Positions 1-4,761 of a DNA stretch of 5,576 nt are shown one piece after another. A model generated the notes under the pieces. That model was given only the letters and a program-made list of their open reading frames with translations. It was not told where the DNA came from and did no database searches. How positions within the stretch are numbered: the first letter of the stretch is position 1; each line of letters opens with the position of its first letter. The position numbers and the translations under genes are program-made. This DNA comes from Verrucomicrobiota bacterium (GTDB taxonomy: Bacteria > Verrucomicrobiota > Verrucomicrobiia > Limisphaerales > UBA9464), in assembly GCA_025354845.1 (NCBI GenBank), contig JANXMD010000162.1:1-5576 (forward strand), given 5' to 3'.

Positions 1-337
1 CAACTGGCTCGGGTTTCGGTCCGATTCTTGGCGCGCCTCGGAATACATCAGCTTCATGTGCTGGTTCCTGCTGGGCATGGGGATCAGCTTCGAATTGCCG
101 CTCGTGCTGCTGACCTTGGTGAAGATCGGCATTCTCGATGCTGCGAAGCTCTCGAAGTTCCGCATGTACTGGGTGGTGGCTGGCCTGACCATCGCCGGAT
201 TCATCACACCTGATGGCAACCCGCTGACCATGGTCATCATGTTCCTTCCGCTGCACCTGCTTTATGAGGTCAGCGTGATCATCGCCTGGTGGTGGGCCCG
301 ACAGGATCGCCTCGCCGAGGAGCGTGGCGGGCGTTGA
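1..337 (+). CDS. tatC: Sec-independent protein translocase subunit TatC, C-terminal part (5' end outside window)
   Basis: TatC is the inner-membrane core of the twin-arginine translocase. It recognises RR signal peptides and helps carry folded proteins across the membrane with TatA/B. The first full codon begins at base 2 and about 111 residues are visible, ending at TGA 335-337. The segment begins just before transmembrane helix 4, which contains ISFELPL and so the conserved Glu matching Glu170 of E. coli TatC. A basic cytoplasmic loop (KLSKFR), helix 5, the conserved periplasmic loop TPDGNP (the TPPD motif of other TatCs), helix 6 with the PLHLLYE motif, and a short charged tail follow. Only the last half of the usual ~250 residues is present, because the gene is cut by the window edge and not because it is broken. 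The next gene lies downstream on the same strand. The family assignment is firm. Confidence 0.95.
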   Translation, partial: NWLGFRSDSWRASEYISFMCWFLLGMGISFELPLVLLTLVKIGILDAAKLSKFRMYWVVAGLTIAGFITPDGNPLTMVIMFLPLHLLYEVSVIIAWWWARQDRLAEERGGR

Positions 338-340
338 TTC

Positions 341-345
341 GGAGG
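341..345 (+). promoter_or_regulatory. Shine-Dalgarno-like GGAGG before the alternative upstream ATG of the lipoprotein gene
   Basis: GGAGG lies 7 bases before the ATG at 353, which is an ideal ribosome-binding-site geometry. That ATG is in frame with the lipoprotein gene and would add 27 residues before the signal peptide. The site directly follows the tatC stop, so tatC mRNA running into this region could be used for coupled re-initiation. The conserved protein seems to begin at 434 instead, so whether this site is used is open. Confidence 0.4.
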
Positions 346-385
346 GCCGATCATGAACAAAGGTAAACATCCGCAAACTCCGTGC

Positions 386-413
386 TTGCCTGACCGCCGC
401 GCATCACTAGCTT
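386..413 (+). promoter_or_regulatory. Weak candidate sigma70-type promoter before the lipoprotein gene
   Basis: TTGCCT (386-391) is a fair -35 box and TAGCTT (408-413) a poor -10 box, with a 16-base spacer. Transcription would start near 420 and leave a leader of only about 14 bases before ATG 434. This would fit the absence of a ribosome-binding site at that start. The call rests on motif resemblance only and could be chance. The rest of the tatC-lipoprotein gap holds nothing else I can identify. Confidence 0.2.
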
Positions 414-433
414 TTCGACACCTCTTACTCCAT

Positions 434-859
434 ATGCGTCTCTTGAAGTCCCTTTCCATCCTCGCCGGAGCCGCCGTGCTGCTCACGGGTTGCGCCAGTG
501 CCGAGAAGAAGCTGGGTCGCGGGTTCAACAACCTGACCGAGCCCTTCCGTCTGGGCGAACTCTCCCGCTCCTACGAGCAGAGCGTTCTCTGGGACGGTTC
601 GGATGTCGGTGGTTCCGTTGGTGTCATCCATGGGGTCAACCGCACCATCGGCCGCACGCTGGTCGGCGCCTTTGAGGTCGTGACCTTCCCGGTTCCCTCC
701 AAGCCGTACTTCATGCCTGAGCACCCGGTTTACCCGGACAGCTACAAGCCCGGTCCGCTGGACAACCCGATTCTGCAGACCGACACCCGCCTGGGCTTTG
801 ATGGCAGCGACAGCGCCTCGCTCATTCCCGGCAGCCGGTTCACCGTCTTTGGCAACTGA
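434..859 (+). CDS. Small lipoprotein, exosortase system-associated TIGR04073 family
   Basis: This 141-residue protein has a lipoprotein signal: basic MRLLK, a hydrophobic run, then the lipobox LLTG-C with Cys20 as the lipidated residue. The mature part begins CASAEKKLGRGFNN and continues through NLTEPFRLGE, a Gly/Val-rich middle with GVNRTIGRTLVGAFEVVTFP, and PVYPDSYKPGP. The end has TDTRLGFDGSD and IPGSRFTVF. From memory this order matches the TIGR04073 family, whose members occur in bacteria with exosortase/PEP-CTERM sorting systems. Its biochemical role is unknown; it is presumably anchored in the outer or inner membrane facing the periplasm. I chose ATG 434 because it places a standard signal peptide at the N-terminus. 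The in-frame ATG at 353 has a far better ribosome-binding site and would give 168 residues with an unusually long basic n-region. A strong terminator follows the stop. Confidence 0.82.
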   Translation: MRLLKSLSILAGAAVLLTGCASAEKKLGRGFNNLTEPFRLGELSRSYEQSVLWDGSDVGGSVGVIHGVNRTIGRTLVGAFEVVTFPVPSKPYFMPEHPVYPDSYKPGPLDNPILQTDTRLGFDGSDSASLIPGSRFTVFGN

Positions 860-874
860 CCGGACCGGACCGGA
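858..874 (+). repeat. Short tandem repeat GACCG, about 3.4 copies
   Basis: Three perfect GACCG units plus GA run from inside the lipoprotein stop codon (TGA 857-859) into the spacer. The repeat does not form part of the terminator stem. It is likely a small slippage product with no evident function; changes in copy number would leave the protein unchanged. Confidence 0.5.
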
Positions 875-894
875 ATCGCCAACTTCATTTCCTG

Positions 895-922
895 ACGCGC
901 CAACTCCGGTTGGCGCGTTTTT
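895..922 (+). terminator. Rho-independent terminator between the lipoprotein gene and ispE
   Basis: A perfect 9-base stem ACGCGCCAA (895-903) pairs with TTGGCGCGT (910-918). An extra C904-G909 pair closes a TCCG tetraloop, giving 10 base pairs. Four further T residues (919-922) follow the T that ends the stem, forming a five-T tract. This is a textbook intrinsic terminator for the upstream lipoprotein transcript, 35 bases after its stop. Its T-tract ends only 5 bases before the ispE ATG, so it might also act as an attenuator or occlude the ribosome site on any transcript that reads through. It is not followed by a T-tract on the opposite strand, so it looks one-directional. Confidence 0.85.
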
Positions 923-927
923 CATTC

Positions 928-1803
928 ATGCCCCTCCGACGAAACTCGCCCTGCAAGGTCAACTTCGTCCTGAACCTCCTCGGGAAACGGACGGACGGGT
1001 TTCATGAATTGGAAACGCTGTTCTTTCCGGTACCGCTCCATGACGTCCTGACCGCCGAACGGTCCGAGTTGTCCGGGGTGCGGCTCAGTTGCGATCATCC
1101 CGGTCTTCCCTGCGATGGCACGAATCTCGTGCATCGGGCCGCGACCGGATTTCTGGAGGCGGCGGGAATTGGCTCCGGCGTCGTGCTGCATCTGGAAAAG
1201 CGCCTGCCGCTTGCTGCGGGCCTTGGCGGGGGAAGTGCCAATGCGGCGGTCACGCTGCTGATATTGAATGAGCTTTTCGGAAATCCGCTTCCGTCGGTGG
1301 CCCTCGACCGCCTTGCGGCCGGCCTGGGGAGCGACGTGAATTTCTTCCTGCAGCCCGATCCAGCCCTGGCCACCGGTCGCGGCGAACACGTCGAGCCGCT
1401 CGGCCCGTTTTCCGCACTGAGCGGGACCGCGATGCTTCTGTTTCACCCTGGATTCGGCGTGCCGACACCCTGGGCCTTCCGGGAGTTGGCCCGATTCCCG
1501 GAACACCTCGCCGGCCAACCGGGGCGCGCGCGCGAAGTGGCGCGGCTCTTTCAGTCGGGCGATCTCACCGCCGCCGGGGAGGCGCTGTACAACGGTCTGG
1601 AAAACCCGGTGTTCGAGAAGTATCCGATCCTCGCGTTGTACACCGCGTTCTATCGGCGACACGGTGCCTTCGGCGCCCTGATGAGCGGTAGCGGATCCAC
1701 CACGTTCGGACTCTTCCGCGATCCGTCGAACGCGCGATCGGCCGCCGCTCGATTCCGCGAGGAATTTGGTGCTGCCGGGTGGTTGGAGGTGGTCGAACTC
1801 TGA
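928..1803 (+). CDS. ispE: 4-diphosphocytidyl-2-C-methyl-D-erythritol kinase
   Basis: IspE is a cytoplasmic GHMP-family kinase. It uses ATP to phosphorylate the 2-hydroxyl of CDP-ME, the fourth step of the MEP route to isopentenyl diphosphate. The 291 residues match the usual family length. Visible hallmarks are SPCKVN with the conserved Lys10, GKRTDGFHELETL at 19-31, and the ATP-binding loop PLAAGLGGGSANAA at 94-107. GSDVNFF at 134-140 holds the catalytic Asp136, TGRGE is at 149-153, and the C-terminal glycine motif MSGSGST is at 252-258. The usual SSDAA is SANAA here. I chose ATG 928 because it puts the SPxKVN motif at the normal distance. A TTG at 910 is in frame but lies inside the terminator stem. 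No Shine-Dalgarno sequence precedes 928; the leader is T-rich. ppnP follows after 66 bases. Confidence 0.96.
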   Translation: MPLRRNSPCKVNFVLNLLGKRTDGFHELETLFFPVPLHDVLTAERSELSGVRLSCDHPGLPCDGTNLVHRAATGFLEAAGIGSGVVLHLEKRLPLAAGLGGGSANAAVTLLILNELFGNPLPSVALDRLAAGLGSDVNFFLQPDPALATGRGEHVEPLGPFSALSGTAMLLFHPGFGVPTPWAFRELARFPEHLAGQPGRAREVARLFQSGDLTAAGEALYNGLENPVFEKYPILALYTAFYRRHGAFGALMSGSGSTTFGLFRDPSNARSAAARFREEFGAAGWLEVVEL

Positions 1804-1833
1804 GGGCACGCGCATCCGTCGCCGTACCCTTCG

Positions 1834-1847
1834 CGTTGACTTCAACG
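1834..1847. repeat. Small palindrome upstream of ppnP, possible operator
   Basis: CGTTGA and TCAACG form a perfect inverted repeat around a central CT, in the 66-base gap between ispE and ppnP and 22 bases before the ppnP ATG. The position suits a repressor site or a small mRNA hairpin. TTGAC inside it also resembles a -35 box, but no convincing -10 box follows. A 6-base inverted repeat can arise by chance, so its function is speculative. Confidence 0.35.
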
Positions 1848-1869
1848 TCCCGCCCTTGAAACTCACCCG

Positions 1870-2196
1870 ATGCCTGCACCTAAAGAGTTCCCCAACGTCA
1901 CCGCCGTCACCAAGGCCAACGTCTATTTCGATGGCAAGGTGGTGTCCCACTCGATCCTGTTCCAGGACGGTTCCAAGAAGACCCTCGGGCTCATCTATCC
2001 AGGCGAGTATCACTTCGGCACCGAGAAGGCGGAGCGCATGGAAATCGTCGTGGGCCATTGCAGCGTGAAGCTCAATGGGGTGTCGGATCGTGTGAACTAC
2101 GTCGCCGGCCAGCACTTTGATGTGCCCGCCAAGTCGGGATTCGACATCGCCGTTTCGGGCGGCATCTGCGAGTACGTCTGCTCCTTCATTGGCTGA
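1870..2196 (+). CDS. ppnP: Pyrimidine/purine nucleoside phosphorylase PpnP (YaiE/DUF1255 family)
   Basis: PpnP is a small cupin-fold cytoplasmic enzyme. It phosphorolyses a wide range of nucleosides to free base and ribose-1-phosphate and so feeds salvage. The 108-residue product matches the ~94-residue E. coli protein over its whole length, with about 12 additional N-terminal residues. Matching landmarks are NVYFDGKVVS at 17-26, the PGEYHFGT turn at 44-51, AERMEIVVG at 54-62, the Y-x-AG-x-x-FDVP segment at 77-86, SGFDIAV at 89-95, and the end CEYVCSF. ATG 1870 is the natural start; no ribosome-binding site is evident before it. It lies between ispE and a sugar-type binding-protein gene on the same strand, and a palindrome lies upstream. 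The family assignment is strong; substrate preference cannot be read from sequence. Confidence 0.93.
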   Translation: MPAPKEFPNVTAVTKANVYFDGKVVSHSILFQDGSKKTLGLIYPGEYHFGTEKAERMEIVVGHCSVKLNGVSDRVNYVAGQHFDVPAKSGFDIAVSGGICEYVCSFIG

Positions 2197-2205
2197 ACCG
2201 CGGCA

Positions 2206-2222
2206 CGACGTCTCCCACGTCG
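2206..2222 (+). other. Short GC-rich hairpin after ppnP
   Basis: CGACGT (2206-2211) and ACGTCG (2217-2222) can pair around a CTCCC loop, 10 bases after the ppnP stop. No T-tract follows; the next bases are mixed pyrimidines. It is therefore at most a weak or factor-dependent terminator, an mRNA-stability element or a leader structure of the next gene. It could be chance in GC-rich DNA. Confidence 0.3.
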
Positions 2223-2252
2223 CCAACTTCCTCATCTCGTCCTCTTCCTCGC

Positions 2253-3206
2253 ATGAATCGTCGCACCTTTCTTGCCGCCGGAGCGGCGCTTCCCTGGGTG
2301 GTCCGTGCCGCCGGATCGGGCTCCTACACTTTTGGACTGATCGCCAAATCACAGGGCAATGCCGTTTTTCAGGTCGCGCGCGCCGGGGCCGAACAGGCCG
2401 CGAAGGAGCTCGGGGCGAAGCATGGGGTGCAAATCAAGATCGACTGGCGTACGCCGAATGAGGAGGACGCGCAAAAGCAGGCCGAGGCGGTGGAGCAGCT
2501 CGTGCTGGCGGGCGCGGATGGAATCGCCATCAGCTGCAGCGACGCCAACAAGGTCACCGATGCCATCAACCGGGCCGTCGCCAGCGGGGTGCCCGTGTGC
2601 ACCTTCGACAGCGATGCCCCGGCCTCCAAGCGGTTCGTTACCTACGGCGTTGACGACCTCGAGTGCGGCCGCCAGGTGATGGTTGAACTCGCCAAGGTGA
2701 TGGGAGGACACGGTGTCGTGGCGATTCTCGCAGGAAACCAGAACGCGCCGAACCTGCAGCGCCGCGTCCAGGGCGTGCGTGACGAGGCGAAGAAGTACTC
2801 CGGTATTTCCATTCGCGAAACCTACTACCACCGTGAGACGCCTCAGGACGCCGCGGCGCGTGTGGAGCAGGTGATGCAGGCGAATCCGGACGTCACGGGA
2901 TGGGCCTTCATCGGTGGGTGGCCGCTTTTCACCGAGCACGCGCTCAAGTGGGCCCCGGGCACGATCCAGTGCGTGAGTGTGGACGCCCTCCCGGCCCAGC
3001 TCGCCTACATCCGGTCCGGTCACGTGCAGAAGCTGCTCGCGCAACAATGCCATGCCTGGGGATATCGCTCCGTGGCGCTCCTGCTCGACAAGGTGCACTT
3101 CAAGAAGAACCCGCCGGCGGTGAAGGAAGTCAGCGCCCTGGTTCCCGTGGACCGGTCCAACGTGGACGTGTACGCGAAGAACTGGGAAACGTGGCTCCCG
3201 CGCTGA
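2253..3206 (+). CDS. Tat-exported periplasmic sugar-type substrate-binding protein (RbsB/Peripla_BP_4 family)
   Basis: This 317-residue periplasmic binding protein belongs to the ribose-binding-protein-like group that delivers sugars to ABC importers. The leader has twin arginines (RRTFL at 3-7), a hydrophobic stretch and a likely cleavage near VRA-AG (about residue 19), which points to export by Tat. The first lobe begins YTFGLIAKSQGNAVF at 25-39. It continues with AGADGIAISCSDANK at 86-100 and SGVPVCTFDSDAP at 111-123. The second lobe carries the NxxR-RVQG segment at 167-174 and VSVDALPAQLAYIRSG at 241-256, where Asp244 matches the sugar-contacting Asp of RbsB. No permease or ATPase of an importer lies nearby, so the ligand and partners are unknown. 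ATG 2253 follows a pyrimidine-rich leader without a ribosome-binding site. The neighbouring ppnP suggests, but does not prove, a pentose or nucleoside ligand. Confidence 0.88.
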   Translation: MNRRTFLAAGAALPWVVRAAGSGSYTFGLIAKSQGNAVFQVARAGAEQAAKELGAKHGVQIKIDWRTPNEEDAQKQAEAVEQLVLAGADGIAISCSDANKVTDAINRAVASGVPVCTFDSDAPASKRFVTYGVDDLECGRQVMVELAKVMGGHGVVAILAGNQNAPNLQRRVQGVRDEAKKYSGISIRETYYHRETPQDAAARVEQVMQANPDVTGWAFIGGWPLFTEHALKWAPGTIQCVSVDALPAQLAYIRSGHVQKLLAQQCHAWGYRSVALLLDKVHFKKNPPAVKEVSALVPVDRSNVDVYAKNWETWLPR

Positions 3207-3235
3207 GTGGCGTTCGGGAAGTTGGATTTGGCTGC

Positions 3236-4663
3236 CTACCAGGCGAGGCCCAATCGCTTCAGGCGTTCGCGCAGTCGGGGCAGATTCCATTCCGTGACGG
3301 CCCCATCCTCGCCACGCAGGTGGACCCAGGCGCCATTTGGGGACACTGCCGCTGACTTGAGATCCGTCGGCGCGGGCAGTTCGATTTCGTCGCCCGAATC
3401 ACGGCGAATCCAGATGTGATGTCCCTCCAGCCTCAGGGTCGACGTGCCCCCTGAGTCTTGGAGAACGGTTTCGCCACGCGGAACGAAACGCACCACATCG
3501 CGCGAAAGGGACACGCCAATCAGCCGGGGCAACGGATCGCCAGCCAGGGTGACCGCGAGGCGGGACGACCTGGGATCCCACTGAATTCGTTGAATCGCGG
3601 CATCGCCAACCCGGATTCCGAGAAGTGGGTGAACGGCTTTGAAATCCCACAGTTCAAGCCGACCAGAATCGCACGCGACGGCCAGGAGTAGGCCGGATTC
3701 ATTGAGTGCCAGTGCGGTGATCCCTCGCAGGTTTTCGGTGACGGTTTGGACGGAGCCTTCTTGGGCATCCACGGTCCAGACCGCGTTGGAGCCGGCGACG
3801 ACCACGTGCCTAGCGTCCGGCATCCAGGAGAGATCTACCGGTGGTGCTTCCAGCGCGATTCGCTCCTGCACCCGATCCAGCGACGGCTGGATCATCCAGA
3901 GGGCGGATTCACCGGGGACCAAGGCCGCCAGACGGGTTCCGCTCGGGGAGAACTCGAATCGATCCGAGGCGGCGGGCAGGCCGACCTGACGAACCCCTGA
4001 CGCATCACGCGGGGGCATTGGGCTCAGGGCGAGGCCCACCGACCCTGCCACCGACGAAGGGAGGGCCACGCGCTGCACTTCGGGATGGAAGGACACCCAG
4101 GCCGAACGGTCGCTTGAAACCGGGTCTCCGGTGAAATCGCCCGGGTCACCGGTCCACGAACGAAAGCTCCAGTGATGTTCGCGATCGATCAGCGCTACCC
4201 ATCCCGTGGCGGGGTGGAATCGCACCACTCGTTGATCGGGGACGGCACGCGCTGCTTTGGTGCGTCTCACGGCCCCAGTGGCCAGATCACGCACCGACAG
4301 GACGCCCGCAGCATCAAGTTCCAACGAACATGCCCCTTCGAGATCAAGAATCGCGGAAACGCTTTCCGTCGCCGGCTTCCAGGATTCCGCAAAAAGCTCG
4401 GGGGTTCCGATCAGGGTGACGGCCTCCTGAAGCAGCGCCGTTCGTTCGGCGGCGGGGTCGGCGACGGAACTGGAATTGGTTCCATGACGTTCGAGGAGGG
4501 AAATCGCTGCGCGTCGCCACCCGGGCTTGCCCGACAATCGAAGCGCCCGCAGCGAGGCTGCCGTCGAGTGTGTAGCGTTGTCGTCCGCACGGACTAAGGG
4601 CCCGAATCCAAGAAACAGGCACAGACCCGCGGCAATGCTGGCGGCGATGGAAGGTGGGGTCAC
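3236..4663 (-). CDS. Secreted WD40-like beta-propeller protein of unknown function
   Basis: The 475-residue product starts with GTG at 4661-4663; an in-frame TAA at 4676-4678 excludes a longer form. Residues 1-26 look like a Sec signal peptide with cleavage after VRA. Residues 36-90 are a helical region (ASLRALRLSG, then a Leu/Ala-rich part ending LIGTPEL). Degenerate WD40-type blades follow: VRFHPATGWVALID near 147, FEFSPSGTRLAALVP near 236, LSWMPDARHVVVAG near 278, ITALALNESGLLLAVACDSGRLELWD near 315-340, IQWDPRSSRLAVTL near 360, and AAVSPNGAWVHLRGEDGAVTEWN near 438-460. The end LPRLRERLKRLGLAW resembles the C-terminus of WD40 Ser/Thr kinases of Planctomycetes and Verrucomicrobiota. The helical part resembles the linker after their membrane helix, yet no kinase domain is present. 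It likely binds partners in the periplasm or outside; no catalytic motif is seen. It converges on the binding-protein gene, 29 bases apart. Confidence 0.8.
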   Translation of the reverse strand: MTPPSIAASIAAGLCLFLGFGPLVRADDNATHSTAASLRALRLSGKPGWRRAAISLLERHGTNSSSVADPAAERTALLQEAVTLIGTPELFAESWKPATESVSAILDLEGACSLELDAAGVLSVRDLATGAVRRTKAARAVPDQRVVRFHPATGWVALIDREHHWSFRSWTGDPGDFTGDPVSSDRSAWVSFHPEVQRVALPSSVAGSVGLALSPMPPRDASGVRQVGLPAASDRFEFSPSGTRLAALVPGESALWMIQPSLDRVQERIALEAPPVDLSWMPDARHVVVAGSNAVWTVDAQEGSVQTVTENLRGITALALNESGLLLAVACDSGRLELWDFKAVHPLLGIRVGDAAIQRIQWDPRSSRLAVTLAGDPLPRLIGVSLSRDVVRFVPRGETVLQDSGGTSTLRLEGHHIWIRRDSGDEIELPAPTDLKSAAVSPNGAWVHLRGEDGAVTEWNLPRLRERLKRLGLAW

Positions 4664-4675
4664 CGTCGGGAGACC

Positions 4676-4704
4676 TTAGCGATGGCGCGGCGATAAGCGA
4701 TGGC
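4676..4704. repeat. Direct repeat AGCGATGGC in the divergent intergenic region
   Basis: AGCGATGGC occurs at 4678-4686 and 4696-4704, 18 bases apart start to start. The match extends leftward to 11 bases with one mismatch (TTAGCGATGGC against TAAGCGATGGC). Both copies lie in the 98-base gap between the propeller gene (leftward) and the ABC ATPase gene (rightward), where promoters of both must lie unless they are read from afar. A shared activator or repressor site is possible, but the spacing is not a whole number of helical turns. I could not identify convincing -10/-35 boxes on either strand here. Confidence 0.4.
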
Positions 4705-4746
4705 TGTTCGGTTTGGATCGCGCCGTTGCCAGGACGACGCGGGGCT

Positions 4747-4752
4747 GGGAGG
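4747..4752 (+). promoter_or_regulatory. Ribosome-binding site GGGAGG that decides the ABC ATPase start
   Basis: GGGAGG lies directly against the ATG at 4753 with no spacer, but 9 bases before the in-frame GTG at 4762. A Shine-Dalgarno sequence with zero spacing cannot serve the ATG, so the site favours GTG as the true start. It is one of only two good ribosome-binding sequences next to a possible start in the window. Confidence 0.65.
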
Positions 4753-4761
4753 ATGCTCACC

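Noticed and set aside
910..912. TTG as the ispE start
   Set aside because: It lies in the right arm of the terminator stem and would put the SPxKVN motif further from the N-terminus; ATG 928 gives the usual spacing.
425..925. 166-codon open frame on the - strand
   Set aside because: It covers the lipoprotein gene and the terminator in antisense and shows no domain or signal.
1766..2068. 100-codon + strand frame bridging the end of ispE and the start of ppnP
   Set aside because: It overlaps two well-supported genes in another frame and is Ser/Arg/Pro-rich without family resemblance.
876..2230. TCGCCAACTTC found both at 876-886 (before ispE) and 2220-2230 (before the binding-protein gene)
   Set aside because: An 11-base match is expected a few times by chance in a window of this size. 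The two copies lie at different distances from the starts (41 and 22 bases) and the flanks differ.
922..2352. 476-codon open frame on the - strand
   Set aside because: It lies opposite ispE and ppnP, both clear family members. Its sequence is low-complexity Arg/Gly/Glu-rich with no recognisable domain, as expected of an antisense shadow in GC-rich DNA.
3234..3244. GCCT-ACC-AGGC hairpin at the propeller stop as a possible terminator
   Set aside because: It has only a 4-base stem with a 3-base loop, overlaps the stop codon, and has no T-tract on either strand.
2349..3290. 313-codon open frame on the - strand
   Set aside because: It is opposite the RbsB-like gene. The translation is rich in His/Arg/Leu with no motif, so it is a shadow of the real gene.
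4172..4597. 141-codon + strand frame inside the propeller gene
   Set aside because: It is antisense to a coding frame with a signal peptide and WD40-like blades; the + frame has no recognisable features.
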